NCBI RefSeq assembly: GCF_965363235.1
Contig: NC_134845.1
Location: forward strand, 64,013,261-64,077,260
DNA length: 64,000 nt
Reading direction: 5' to 3'
Source of the DNA: Mytilus galloprovincialis
Taxonomy: Eukaryota; Mollusca; Bivalvia; Mytilida; Mytilidae
The position numbers were made by a program, and so were the translations under genes. How positions within the stretch are numbered: the first letter of the stretch is position 1; every line of letters starts with the position of its first letter. Shown piece by piece: positions 12,669-25,165 of the stretch. A model generated the notes under the pieces. The model saw nothing but the letters and a program-made list of their open reading frames with translations. It searched no databases and had not been told where the DNA came from.

Positions 12669-15368
12669 ATGAAAAAAAATATGATGATGATTATTTACAT
12701 CATGTTTTTTTGTATTTTTCAGGTTGTAAAATCTGAAAAGCAGAGTTCAGCTAATGACAAACATTTTACAGTAACAGTAAACATGCCGAAGACTTTACCT
12801 ATATTTGGATATGTTTTGCACCAAAACTATGATCCTTTGAATAATGCAGACTGGACACGATTGACGGAACGGATAAGCAAGAAGCAACGAAAACTATACA
12901 ACAAAATGGAAGAAGTATTGTCTAAAAATAAGGCAATTGAAGCAAAAGTGCTGAACACATTTAAAAGTATTGAGAGAAGAATGCAAACCATAGAAAAGAA
13001 AACGTTTAAAATAAACCAGCTACAAAAGACAAGCCAAAATGCAACCAAGGTCATTGCAAATGTTGCATCGAGTTTGGATGAAGTGAAATTGAAAATCAAC
13101 GACCTGCAAGTTAGAATAGCAGAAGGTATTTAGACACAAAGTAAAAAAAAGGCTTAAAATAATTCATTTTTTGTATCGTTAATTATAATATATTTTTAAA
13201 TACATGTTTGTGTGCATCGAATTATTGAGTTAATACCCTTTCTACTTATTTTGATATCTTATTTCTGATGTTGTTTTATTAAACTGTTACGCAACTGTTA
13301 CGGATTAGAAAACAGATTGAGCCTATGAGAACACCCCGCCCTATTTTATATGTACCTGTCCTAAGCTAGGAGCCTGTAATTGAACTTTTGTTGGTTTTTG
13401 CTGTTCATCATATTTCTGTTTTATTCAATGATTCGTACAGTTTGTTTTTGTGTTGTTTTATAACTGCACTCTCAATGGATCATGCGAGTTGGGGTCGTGT
13501 CCTTGCTTACATGTTTAACCTTTATGACAGTCTGTTTTCATTGTCTTAAAAGAACGAAATATATAGTGTTATTTTCATTTACGAATTATATATAACGAAA
13601 ACATATTGTCAACATGTTTTTAAAATATGTGCGTAGATATTTGTTAAGAAAGTTTATATTAAACATTTTAAAGAGTTATTAATAGCATTATTATTACAAT
13701 AATGGCACATTTATCGAGATTTACGAGCAAATGTAAAATTTTCTTTCTTTTTAAGAATATGTAGGATGTTTCCAGGACAATTCTTCGGACAGGCATTTAC
13801 GACACAAGATACAACATTTTGGTAACAAAATAACACTTGCTTTATGCAAAAGACACTGTAAAGGTTACAAGTTCACGGGGCTACAGGTAAGTGAATATTA
13901 AGATAAAATAAATAGATAGATGTGGTATAATTGCCAATGAGGCCACCTTCCACTTGAAACCAAATAATTAGAAGTTTACAACTATAGGTCACCGTACGGT
14001 CTTCAACAATGCACAAAAACACATACCTAATAGTAAGTAATCGAAGGCTCTACGACACTTGTCAATGATTTTCAAAAGAGTACAACAACGTCCTGATTTA
14101 TTTATAAAACAATAAACGAAAAAATAAATATGATTTATAGCAACACAGAACAACAACTGCATTATAGGCCTCTTATATGACAAGAGATACAACATAACTT
14201 GACTTGAATGAAGTTACAATAATATATGTTCGTTAAAAAAGGGGGACGAAAGATACCAAAGGGACAGTCAAACTCATTAATCTGTGGAAGGTTCCTCGAA
14301 CCAGCTCTACTTTTTTAAATAAAACATGAGCATTTTTTGGGTATCTGTCTTACAAACCTTGGTCAATAATCATTAAACCGAATACCTAAAAGGTCACTTT
14401 GTATTCATAGGTAGGTAGCTATTGTCTGTGTGGAAATGATGTTAACAGTGAGAAGGCTTACCATCAACGATTACCCGAATCCAGTTGCAGCATGAAATGT
14501 GAAGGTGAACCTACTAGGACCTGTGGTCACGCCGGGATAAATTCCATATATAGAGGTAAGCTATCCGAAAAAGGTACATTGATAAAGGTCGAGGTACGAA
14601 AAACAAGGCATGGGCCAAAACATGTGACAAATCCTATTTATTATACCTCTACCTTTAAAGAGTAAACATAAAAGCCCTTTATATTTAAAAATTCAAGAAT
14701 AATTTCAACTGTTAGAAATTTAATAAAGATGAATTACTAGATCAACACGGTGCCAATATTCAGATAGTATTTTATGCCATAAATATTATACTAATATGCA
14801 TTGTTATGTACTACATTAGGGACCATGTGATAATCGTGCATGAAAATGTATGTGTGGTTGTGTTGTTTCTTTGATGTCATTGATAACTGATAAGACAAGA
14901 GGATGTGACATGATCGCCAATGTAATAAGATGACTCTCCAAAAACGCGGTGAGCAAAACTAATACTGTAAAGTCACCTATAAGATGTCCCGATATGACTA
15001 ATATAAAACAATTCAAACGACTAAACTAACAGTCTGATTTATGTTCCAAAAATAAAATCAATATGATAAGCAGCAACACACGACAACCACTGAGTTACAG
15101 GCTCTTGTATTTGGGACAGGCAAATAAAGATTATGGCGGGGTAAAACATGCTTACACTCCGCTGTTTTCAGTTTCTGTAAGGCATGTGTAATTGGTAGGT
15201 GAAGGACAATCATGATTATTCCTTGTATGTTTTGCCACAATTGATAATGCCACATAATATATTCCAGTAACAACATAATATTCTTAAGAAGTTTAAATTG
15301 TTCATGTTTTATAATGATGATTAACATATTTTTTTCTAACCGTTTTTTTTTCTTTATTTGTAGTATGA
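12669..15368 (+). CDS. Secreted coiled-coil plus WSC-domain protein (4 exons)
   Basis: Exons 12669-13125, 13756-13886, 14411-14555 and 15364-15368 join in frame to 245 codons plus stop. Exon 1 gives a signal peptide (MKKNMMMIIYIMFFCIFQVVKS, shown here only to mark the hydrophobic core at residues 5-20), then a long charged helical stretch of about residues 60-150, probably coiled coil. Exons 2 and 3 encode a WSC domain with eight cysteines: YVGCFQDN, LALCKRHCKGYKF, then SYCLCGN, SSCSMKCEG, TCGHAG and NSIYR. Junctions are GAAG|gtattt, ttaag|AATAT, CTACAG|gtaagt, catag|GTAGGT and AGAG|gtaagc. WSC is a carbohydrate-binding cysteine-rich domain, so a secreted lectin-like role is an inference. The last exon (one codon and stop after a strong pyrimidine tract) is the weakest part; an AATAAA follows at 15405. 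An ATG at 12636 is in frame, but 12669 gives the better signal peptide. A cag at 12719-12721 resembles an acceptor, so the true first exon could lie upstream. Confidence 0.8.
13330..13520 (+). repeat. Dispersed repeat in WSC intron 1
   Basis: Contains 'cctgtcctaagctaggagcctgtaatt' split across short conserved words, matching the repeat at 11735-11985 and the reverse complement of the tail of the 42918 and 48453 repeats. Confidence 0.6.
13915..14290 (-). repeat. Dispersed repeat in WSC intron 2
   Basis: Contains 'gtggtataattgccaatgag', 'ggtcaccgtacggtcttcaa' and 'gggacagtcaaactcatt'. These match, in reverse, the repeats at 11735-11985 and 27125-27350. The open frame inside is a by-product. 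Confidence 0.65.
14815..15170 (+). repeat. Dispersed repeat in WSC intron 3
   Basis: Ends with 'caggctcttgtatttgggac' and 'ggcggggtaaaacatg', matching the ends of the repeats at 43160-43210 and 48695-48742. The earlier part contains 'gatcgccaatgtaataagat'. Confidence 0.6.
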
Positions 15369-15404
15369 AGCAGAGGGAAATGACTGTTTTAGAAAAAAAT
15401 CTCA

Positions 15405-15410
15405 AATAAA
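15405..15410 (+). promoter_or_regulatory. Polyadenylation signal AATAAA
   Basis: AATAAA about 37 bases after the proposed stop of the WSC gene. It supports ending that gene here. Confidence 0.45.
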
Positions 15411-15589
15411 GTAAATTGATGACTTCACTTAGAGTTTCATAATGTTTATTGACTTTACCGAGCGACAAAGATCTAACCGATGAAGGCATAATCTTACCCG
15501 TGACAAACGATAAATAATTTTACCAATTACAGTTTATCTGGCCACAAATATCAATTCGCAAAAATAGAATATTAACTGATTACATACTT

Positions 15590-16165
15590 GAAACCTAATT
15601 TTGACTTATATCCAATCTTTAGAAATTTATCTGTGACGTTACCCTTTTCGGCGTTGATACATTCGTGTGACGAACACTTGGTTCGTAATTATATTAAGCT
15701 GTTTTGTATTCTGTCCTCAATTGATTTTAGTTATTCGTTTTTTTTTTCTGTGGTTAACATGTCGAAATGTACTATCATATTATTTATTCGTGTTTTTCTC
15801 TGCCTTGGGTTTTCTTGCATTTATTTATATTGTATTGACGTCATATAATGTCTTTTTAGCTGTTTATTTAACATTGACATAAAGTGCGGAGCTTTGCTTC
15901 TAACAAAACCAGGTTCAACCCGCATTTGTTCTTAAATTGGCCTGAACCAAGGCATGTGTATAGCAGTTATTATCTAATAGTTCGTTTCTATATATGTTGC
16001 ATTGTCGTCTGTTTTTGTTGCAATTCAGTGCTTTGCTATTTCGTTGTTTTACTCTTATAGTTGATGTGTTTCCCTCGGTTTTAGTTTGTAACCCGGATTT
16101 GTTTTCTCTCAATCGATTAATAACATTTAAACAGCGTTATACTACTGTTGCCTATATTTACTGTT
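15590..16165 (+). repeat. Dispersed repeat, third copy of the 9.6-11 kb family
   Basis: Shares 'aacaaaaccaggttcaaccc', 'gttatactactgttgccta' and the TATTTA end with 10650-11065. It starts about 220 bp after the end of the WSC gene. No coding sequence is conserved. Confidence 0.7.
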
Positions 16166-16559
16166 AGACAAAGTAACTACGAAGTCAGCATGATAAGAAG
16201 TGTATGTGAACAACATTGACGTCATTTCAACAGTTATACAGCACTCTGACTCATTATGATATATATGAAGTACTAGCAGTCTTAGTAGGAAAGAATTATA
16301 AAACATAAACCTAAAAATGTTGACAGATTTTTATAAGATTTTGATAGAATCTTATTAACATAACATGCACATTTTTGTTCTATTTCTTCATCCGAATGAT
16401 TTTGAGGGTTACGTTCATTTCATTATATATTTGAATCGTCTTTTGCTCCCCGTTTTATGGACTTTCAAATACTTTAACTTTAAAACCACACTAATTCATG
16501 AATAGTGCATCTGGTGAACTATGAAATATAAAAGCACACATTTAACAAAAATACTTTAT

Positions 16560-17035
16560 TTATTTAGAACAAACAACACATGTCAGCGGGTAATTGTCTT
16601 TGTAAGGTGGTCATTTTAGAGATCCGCATTTGATAAGAACAGGCAAAACAATTTACCATAGTGCTGGCTAACGCCACCAATGATATACTCTGGGTTTATG
16701 TCAATACACAATGATACATACGTTAGCAGAAGCAGCTGCATGACTAGATACTCCTGATGCCAAGTATACTTTGTACTTTTCCTTTCAGCCACTGTTACAT
16801 GTATTCTAACCAGGAATTATTTCGACAGAGGTTGAGAGATGAGATCTACAGTAAGCACAAGGGACGTCCTGTGCGTGAGAATTGGAGGCAAAGAAATTGC
16901 TGAATACTTCTGCTCCATACATACGACCTTCGTCTGGTCCGCTAGTCTTTTCATAATTTAGATCTGGTGGTAAACATACGTATTTAGCAGCTGAGCCTGC
17001 TTGAGAATAGTGACCACCACGTGCACCGGCAAAGC
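16560..17035 (-). pseudogene. Dead copy of the collagen-C4-like last exon
   Basis: The minus strand matches the exon at 3983-4443 along its whole length. It starts after a ttttttcacag acceptor and reads GGHYSQAGSAAKYVCLPPDL, YGAEVFSNFFASN, AQDVPCAYCRS. A TAG then replaces the lysine codon of the PGKNTC motif, a TGA replaces the tryptophan of the following NGW motif, and an insertion near 16708 shifts the frame. The terminal CVVCSK and stop (16560-16562) are still readable. No companion of the 5591-5662 exon was found near it. It is a duplicated, decayed paralogue in the same orientation as the intact gene, about 12.6 kb away. Confidence 0.88.
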
Positions 17036-17220
17036 CTGTGAAAAAAAATCATATATTGCTCATTTATCAATATGATATCGTTAAAATCAATAAATCGTCG
17101 TCATTGTTCTTTTTTATACATGTAACCGCATTATACAATAAAAAAACCCGAAGCATTTACCATTCAATTTAAAGTTTTATGTACCCAAAATTTACGGCAT
17201 TGACAGAAGTGATATGCAAT

Positions 17221-17384
17221 GAACCTAAATGATATAACTGGTCAAGGCTGGTGACCTGGCTCACTACTCGGGAGGAACCTAAATGATATAACTGGTCAAG
17301 GCTGGTGTCCTGGCTCACTACTCGGGAGGAATCTAAATGATATAACTGGTCAAGTCTGGGGTCCTGGTTCACTACTCGAGAGCA
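17221..17384. repeat. Minisatellite, three 54-bp units
   Basis: Units begin at 17221, 17275 and 17329 with gaacct/gaatct, each followed by 'aaatgatataactggtcaag' and 'ctcactactcg'. An open frame on the minus strand simply follows the period of the repeat (54 is a multiple of three), so I do not call it a gene. Confidence 0.9.
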
Positions 17385-19147
17385 GTACAGACATGGTAAA
17401 AGTTGGTCCGGGATGCTAAGCTTCAAATGATTAGGTAACGGGATAGAGGCAGGTTCTCACCCATTTGACGAATTGTAAATTAGAGCAAAACAGATAAACG
17501 AGCAGTAAACATATTAAATGAAAGATTATGGTGAAAGTTAAAAAATCTAAGATTGTTTATATTTGAACACATGTTAATCAACTTAAAACTTGTTAATGGA
17601 AGTTATGGTTATTTTTTAGTTTTTGAGCCAGTCATTTGACTATGGATTTTCCGTTTTGAATTTTCCTCAAGTTCGGTATTTTTGTTATTTTACTTTTAAA
17701 CGATTGCAAACCATTTTTTACAAATGATAGTTACGTTATGAATCACTCTGAAAAAGTTAAACAATTGTAGATTTATAAAGGGATTAGTTATTGATTTCTT
17801 TCTTTTTTGATAAAGAAATTCAATGTTGATTGTGCTTCTGAGACGCATATGTCCATGAAAATCGGAAAAAAAACGAAAATGTCTAACATTGGGATTGAGA
17901 CAATTTCTTTTTTCAAGTCGTGACACTTCTTCATCTATAATACTAAAATAACGAGGTCCAATTTATCAGTCGTCATGGGGTAAAAATGACAAATCAAAGA
18001 ATTCAACTTTATATAAAGCTAATATAGGACAATGGTGTTGATTAAAAATTACACCACTCCAGACCCTTTTGTTTTCCACATAATTAATATTGCCAATAAT
18101 TAACAAGTTCCGGGTCGAATCCGATACCGATACCAATAGTATATTCCATTGCCTAATGACCTTATCTGCATGTTCCGCATCTGACAGGCGCACCACCAAA
18201 CGGTGTATTTAGGATTTTGCTATATACACGGGTCATAATCACGGAGTTGACACTACTAAATTTAATCATTGTCACATTGTTCCCTATTGTAGTATTTTAA
18301 CGTATAGGTAAAGTTTCAATTTACTAGACGTAAAACAGCGAATTAAAGGATACAACTTTATTTATAACTAATCATATGATAGAAAAATGCTGTTGATTAA
18401 AATATACTTCATCCCAGGCCCTTTTATTTTCCAAAACATTATGTTCCAGTGCATCTTAATGACATAATCAGATGGCAATACCAATACTAAATATAAGGCT
18501 TACGCATAGTTCTATACTTTAATTCAGTCACGGGCCCACGATATCACAGGTGTGTTCTAGTAGCGTGTAATTGATTAAGTTGACGTCTGTTAATATTTAC
18601 GAGTATATATCAACTATGTATTATTATTTGGACATTGCTTTTATTGAAATGACAAATTATAAGAGTATTAATCATTTAAATGTTATGATCTCTATCTAAT
18701 GTTCTGTTTTCATCACTTTTCTTCTCTAGATATTCATCAAAATAATCATTAAACAATTAATGCTGGTCTATGAAGTTTGACCAAAATAGCGCTATTTTCG
18801 GTTTGCGGGGCTACATAAAATTTCTTATCATAGCTATCTTTTGAGTACAACTTGAATTCATTTTCAGAAACAATACAAATTCTGTGGGTTTTTTTATGTG
18901 TCAAATTTGTAGTGATAAGATAATTCAAGATAAGGTGATGCAGATAAAACTTGCACATATAATTTTTTTCAACCCGTGTAGATGAGAATTTAAAACGCAA
19001 TATATGTACTTGTTTACCGCCGTTTTATTGGTTTCTTTTCCTTTTCTTTTTCATTTTTCAAAAAATATACACTCGGTTATGTTTGTATAATTCTGAATAA
19101 TTCTAAAAATCTTCTATAAAAAGGCTCCATTTTTCTCCAATTGAACA
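17385..19147. other. Intergenic with a diverged local duplication
   Basis: About 17970-18200 and 18335-18520 share 'caactttat', 'gttgattaaa' and 'ccttttgttttcca/cccttttattttcca' in order, so they are an old tandem pair. Nothing else is recognisable. Confidence 0.5.

Positions 19148-19211
<64 letters not shown>
19148..19211. repeat. (AC)n microsatellite
   Basis: About 30 uninterrupted AC dinucleotides. Probably polymorphic in length. Confidence 0.98.
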
Positions 19212-19214
<3 letters not shown>

Positions 19215-19732
19215 CTCTCACGTGTTTATTACTTGATGGATTGTAAAACCAAAACTTTTTTTAGAAAGATCTTTAATGATTTTAACCGTTATACAAATTT
19301 TGTTTCAATAAAAGAAACAAATAACAAACACATTAATTTCTGAATAAAACATCCTTAATTCTACCTGATTTTAAGTTAAAAACATAAGATTTTCATAATT
19401 CATCATTTTAACATGATGATTTTTCTTCAGCCAGTTAGGTAATAAAGGTATATGAAAGGCATTTTTAGCGATGAAAGGTATAACAAATGTTTACAAAATA
19501 AATTGATAACGTATGGTTTTGTGCTTTTTTCCTGAAAAGGAAATGAGGAACAGTAATTAGCATGCTTACTTTTTTATATTAAAAAAGAGCTAGTTTTATT
19601 TAAGATGAAAAAAAAAAACACAGAACTGTTCAAATAAGTGTACGTAACGACTTTATACTGCAATATCAGTTGAATTTGACATATGCTGATCAAATATGGG
19701 TCAATATTCATAATGGACCTTGACATGAAGAA

Positions 19733-21257
19733 CTAAGGCCGTGTTCACATTGACCTAAATTCGGTGTTGTGTAAGGGTAACTCACACGTAAACTAAACAC
19801 AATTGCGTTCCCATTGATAAAACTCAGTGTTTACATGTAGTTTAAATCATGTTTTATCTACACACAGTCGATAGTCAATGTAGGCCTTGTGTAGGTTAAG
19901 TGTACACAAAAGTAGACATTTAGGACATTAGTTTTACCGTGTATATATTTAAGGAGGAAACTATTTTTGAGTAAAATTGATATTTTTGATAATTATTAGA
20001 ATAGTTCTTTACAGAAATTGTTGTCTAAATTTTACAGATTTTTTTTCTTGTTTAAAAAAATTAACGTACTTTATTAACCCCTGATCAAGACTCAAAGCAG
20101 CATCATTGCCGAACCCATAAGGCAGCAACCAATTGATTTTCGAGGGGGGGCCTATTATATTTGAGTATAAAACATAAAGGCAGGGGTGGGCTATGGATTT
20201 TGTTTTGGAAAAAAAAAATGTTTCCAGTTTTTGGCCCTGAAAAAAAATTTGTTTGTTTCACCCGCAGCTTCCACTATATATAATGCTAAAATTGATTTCG
20301 ACTTTTCACCAAAATTTGTCCTAAAAAAAATCTATAGCCCAAGCCCCCCCCCCCCTCCCTCCCCAAAGAAAATGAAATAAATAGTTGTTGTCTAATTCAT
20401 TTGAAAAGGTCTTCCGAATCGACTTGACGTACACAAAAATATTCGCCACTGGTCTTTATTCAAACAACGATTCACGCATAAATGCATGACTAAAAAAAAT
20501 GTGAGGTAAATGATATGTTTGTTTAGTATCTCAGATCTGTTAAATAACACTTAAAATTAAAAAAAAACGTTATCCTATTCCTTTACCAAATACTCCTTGG
20601 AGAAGAAATACCATTTGAAACAAACAGAAAAGATAAAAATGTAGTGATCCCTAATATCTCAATCCTTTTTTTCGGCTGTAAGCATGCTGCTGCAGCTAAC
20701 GTTTTCTAATGCGTAATCGAGACATATCTAGTATATTCAAACTACTGCAAATTATTAAAATGGCTTTCATAAAGTAGCAACCACTTAACTTCAAAAAAGG
20801 GGGAGGGTTATTTTTTTTTTATATGAGTCAGATTATTTTTCGCGCATTCGTTTTTATTCCGTTTTTATTTCGATGCTGGTGATCAAATACTTCTTTTTCA
20901 ATATTTAACACTTTAATGTATGGGGAAACTCTTGATTCAGAATATTTTTTTTATCATCTGTATGACCAGATATTTTTTTTGGATCAAATTGGGGATCGGA
21001 ATATTTCCATCCCCCTTTTTGAAGTCAAATGGTCGTTCCCTTACTGCTAGAAAAGTTGTCCGAAAACTTTGAATCCGGTTCTACGTAATGAACATTTAAA
21101 TGACACATAGTTTACAAGTGTGAACAGATCTTATGTACAGGTAATTAAACAAGGTGTATAGATGTGAACAAATTTAATGTGAAACCAGTGTCCATTACAT
21201 TAAACTAATTGTAAACATGTTTACTGTACACGGCGTGTGGTGTGAACACGGCCTTAG
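19733..21257. mobile_element. 1.5-kb non-autonomous DNA transposon
   Basis: Perfect ends CTAAGGCCGTGTTCACA (19733) and its reverse complement TGTGAACACGGCCTTAG (ending 21257). Sub-terminal regions on both sides are rich in short 'gtttac/gtgtaca/tgtgaac' words. The interior has C, G and A runs (20344-20364, 20799-20806) and no transposase frame. A TA could be the target duplication, but it merges with the ends and cannot be proved. Confidence 0.8.
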
Positions 21258-21675
21258 ATTACATAAGTTTGTAACACAATCGTGGTACTGTGATTTTAAA
21301 AATGAACATAATTGAGCAATAAGAACTAGTTTAAAGATCTAATTTGAAGATTAATTAATAAGGAGAGTCACATTTTTCACCATCTTTCGGGGTGCGGCAG
21401 TTTGTGAAAAAACGAATCTCATTTGCCACCCCGATTATTTTACAAGACATGCATAAATGTCCCAGCTTCGATATGAGCCATCATACATATTCAAGTCAAG
21501 AATATGGACTGAGCAACAGATTAAAATGTTACCGTCACCGCCTACAGAAAATTAATTCAGAATCATGACCCAAATAAGACAAAAGCTTTACAACAACTTA
21601 AACAAATATCTATTCTTAACAATTGATGTAAGAAAAGAGATGATATTTTCTAAATGAATATTCTTGAATATGTAC
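21258..21675. other. Spacer between two elements
   Basis: AT-rich spacer with nothing recognisable. It ends immediately before the left inverted arm. Confidence 0.5.
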
Positions 21676-23726
21676 CACTAGTAACCCGAATTTAACTTGA
21701 TCGGACAAAAACGCATTAACGCTGTTTAAATGAGATTAATCGTCATTTGATAAAGATTGACAAAAATTAAAAATCATTTTTAATTTATTTCAATGCATAT
21801 CAAATCATTTTAATGCCAGTCAAATAGATTCGCTTGCAGTCGTTCAATTTAATTCAAGTTGGCGGTAAGTTACGTCAAACAAATAGGCCACGCCCCCGTT
21901 AAACTATTTCAAACTGGTATTAATTCGTTTTAAACCGTGTTGAGACCCGAGCTTTTAACAGGTAAATCACTCAAGCGAAACAACATCGATGTATCTTTCG
22001 TTTATTTGTTTCAAACTTTATCGACTTAAAAATATAAATGCGTGTATTCTTATTAAAGTCATATACTTATCACAATTTAAACAAATGAATGATCAATACA
22101 CGTAACATATAAGGAATTTAAATAAAAAAATAAAATATTGATGCACGGTTTAAAAATTTAAAACTTGTGAATCTGTTAAAAATAAAATAGTTAGATGTTT
22201 AACATACTTTTAATTTGCCCAAATGCAGTAGATCTTTATCTCACATATTCGTTTCAAAACTTGCTGAGTGCTATGAAAACTTGTGACATATGTCAGTAAT
22301 GTATGGTCCATTGCAATGACTTACGAAACTTTAGGTATTCCTGTATATTTCCGTTTCTCTTTTTCTGTCTTACTATAGTGTACTCGTAAATCAAATATAG
22401 ACACGGAATTAAAGTTACTTACAAAAATTATTTATTTTTCACATAGTTTAAATCGATGTATCTTATATTTTCGGTCAACAACAAATATTCCCTAGCTGTA
22501 TATTGATATATGAAATAGCTTGTAATAAAAGCAATGTTGTGTTAAATAATAAAATTAATGAAGATAATGTTGACATTTGTTGAATTTAATAAACAGTTAA
22601 GTTTTGCACAACTTTGTAAATGAAGGAACAGCTCAATAAACTTTTAAAACTGTGTTTCAAATTGTAATATCGGTCACTGACGCGAAACAGGGGTTCATTG
22701 TGGAAAAGCAGCACAATACGAAAAATGTGAATTGTGGTTCCGATTCTGTAAAGGGATTATTGTGCTGTCATGCACCGTGACGTACAAAAAGTCTTGCTTT
22801 AAATGAACATATATTCTGTTTATATGAGATAAATTTTAGTCTGCGATAACGATGGGTTGGTTGATTTAAGTTTTACGACCTTGACTTGCTCTAAGTCGAC
22901 ATTATCTTACGTCTTATGCATTTAAAAAAACCGTATATTTACGTTTAGAGCATTTAATATAAGTCTACCTACCAAATTAAAATCAACATAAACATTATTA
23001 AAATAAACAAGAATGGAAAAGAAACAATTATGCATTGTTGCTCTGATATAATTTTTATTAACTATATTTGAGCGGTAATGTCTTAATAAATACTGATTGT
23101 CGTATACATAAAATATTTCATCTAGGTGCTTTCGTTGAAGTTCGCGTTACATATCAAAGGGAATTTCATTGGTTGAAACGTTTGCAAACTTTCAATCCAG
23201 GTGTTCTCATCGAGGTCCGCGTTCATGTTTCAATTCAATACACAATATTTCATCTAGGTGCTTTCGTTGAAGTTCGCGTTACATAGTAAAATGAATTTCA
23301 TTGGTCGGAATATTTGCAAACTTTCAATCCAGGTGTTCTCATCGAGGTCTGCGTTCGTGTTTCAATTCAATACACAACATGAAGTCCAATATGGTAAAAA
23401 AAAGAATTTTAAACTCTACGATGTCCGAGTAAATAAATAGAATTTAGAAAATAAAACACTTTTACGATTCTTCCAACACAATAAACTTCCAACACAACAA
23501 ATATACTATCCTTTTCGCCGATGAATAATTATTACTATAATATAAGAACTAGGATTTGTATACTATTCAATCTGGGAACAGTATACCTAACAATATATAT
23601 GTTTCTGATTTGATTTATTCCTCGAGAAAATAAATGTCATTTATTCACTTAAATCAATAATAATTGATCAACTTGAACTTTGAAAAAGTTACATTAATAT
23701 ATCTTTTCGCATCCTTTAATTTAAGG
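21676..23726 (+). repeat. Left arm of a ~2-kb inverted repeat
   Basis: The arm starts CACTAGTAACCCGAATTTAA and ends with cgcatcctttaatttaagg. It matches the reverse complement of 36333-38349 along its whole length with scattered small differences. It includes the minisatellite at 23115-23365. No protein-coding capacity is evident. Confidence 0.95.
23115..23365 (+). repeat. Minisatellite in the left arm
   Basis: Two ~146-bp units, each made of two related halves: 'ctaggtgctttcgttgaagt' + tcgcgtt, and 'ccaggtgttctcatcgaggt' + ccgcgtt. The mirror copy is at 36660-36930, and a single diverged copy of the same two halves is at 27930-28045. Confidence 0.85.
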
Positions 23727-23759
23727 TAATTAAATCCGAAAAACTAAATAAAATTAATT

Positions 23760-24610
23760 GTATTATTTAATTTAGTTTCTTTATTTCTTATAAAACCAAG
23801 TGAACGGTAAAAAGAAAGATATTTTTACATATAATATTAACATACAGATTTTGCGTATGACCAGTTTGCACAGAGCGAGCAACAAGAATGAGAGATTGGT
23901 GATCAGCCTGGAGAACATACTTTTATGTATATATAATTCAAATTTATTTACACAAATTTTTCAAAACACAATATTTTTTGAAATAAATAAAGTGCCCAAT
24001 TTCGAAACATTTTCTCGGCTTACATAGTTAGGTTTAAGAAAAGGTCTTCTACTTTCTGTTAGAGTTGTGCAGTTTAGAATATAGTGAAATACATCAACCT
24101 ATCTCTTGAGAGTTACAAAGTACACAGTACCTTTCCTGTCTCATAATTCTACGCCATCTACCGGTTGCTATAGGTAACCGATGATTTCCAGTTCTAAACA
24201 TATACAACGTTATCTTATCTTTATAACGTAATAAGTCTAAATATTCTGCAAATTCAAAGATTTCTTTAAACAGTTTTTAACATAATACTTTTGGAGAATA
24301 TTCTATTTCTGATTTCCAAGTCTGCTGAAATTGGTAAAAAAAATCTCTGTTTAATGCTCAACTTTAACCCTTTTGGATTAAAACTATAGTTACTCTGATT
24401 TAACCAAATATTTTAAAATACATATTTATTCAAGATATTTTTTATACAAATCAACCAATCGAAAGTAAATCCACCATCTACGTTGAGTTTATAAATATAT
24501 CTATACAATTTACTATCGGAACTGTTTACAATGTTAGACCAAAAAGATACCATACGGTGTTCCACATATACTGACATAGAATAAGCGCCTAGCTCTCCAT
24601 AAACCATAAA
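23760..24610 (-). mobile_element. Non-LTR retrotransposon 3' fragment
   Basis: Minus strand: 24607-24413 reads ELGAYSMSVYVEHRMVSFWS...SKLYRYIYKL, the region after the RT in bivalve LINEs. After many stops and shifts, about 24150-23950 still reads DRKGTVYF, FHYILNC and RRPFLKPNYVSRENV, the C-terminal CCHC-like end. The clade could not be fixed. It lies just inside the left inverted arm and cannot encode an active protein. Confidence 0.7.
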
Positions 24611-24709
24611 GCTTGGGGTTGATTTTTTTCAAGTTTAAGAAAAGTTTACAAAACTTGAAATGCACTTTCTATTGCATCAATAAAACTAAATCTTCAAATT
24701 TCACAGCCA

Positions 24710-25165
24710 TATAGGTTGCATTTCTGTAAATATTGACAATGCAATTTCCCATAGGAACTCCTTTTACAGCTAAAACTGTACCACTTTTACTATGAAGTTT
24801 TGAAAAAAATCTTATCCTAGAATTGAAAGTTCATTTGCACCACAATTTTTTTCAAAGGTCAAAAAATAGGGCTGTGCGGCATATTTTCAACGTTTATATG
24901 CCCCGAACTTCTCAGAGTTGAAACTTACACTAATTTTCTTAACTACCCCTACCTCGAATGAAAGGTTACCACAGATTTCAATGTAAACAATATGCACGTG
25001 TTTATTTACTGGTAACATTCCCCAGTTCTGTCTCTGCGATATGGAACACAGAGAGCATAACTGGGAACCAGTATGTAAACAAAATTAATTTTCTATGAAT
25101 ATTCTATTTCTCCCCAAAAGAGGCGTGTTGTCAGAAACAGCTGTATTTACAAAGTGCAACCTATA
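24710..25165. repeat. 456-bp direct repeat, copy 1
   Basis: Begins TATAGGTTGCA and ends TGCAACCTATA, a short terminal inverted repeat. It is nearly identical to 26394-26849; I see only a few substitutions, near 24866-24884. It contains a small internal palindrome around 'cccagttctgtctctg'. Confidence 0.95.

Noticed and set aside
12827..13099. 90-codon minus-strand open frame
   Set aside because: It is the reverse of the WSC gene's first exon.
17169..17426. 85-codon minus-strand open frame with repeated peptide
   Set aside because: Explained by the 54-bp minisatellite, whose period is a multiple of three.
18100..18125. tRNA-like B box (gggtcgaatcc)
   Set aside because: No matching A box or foldable cloverleaf upstream.
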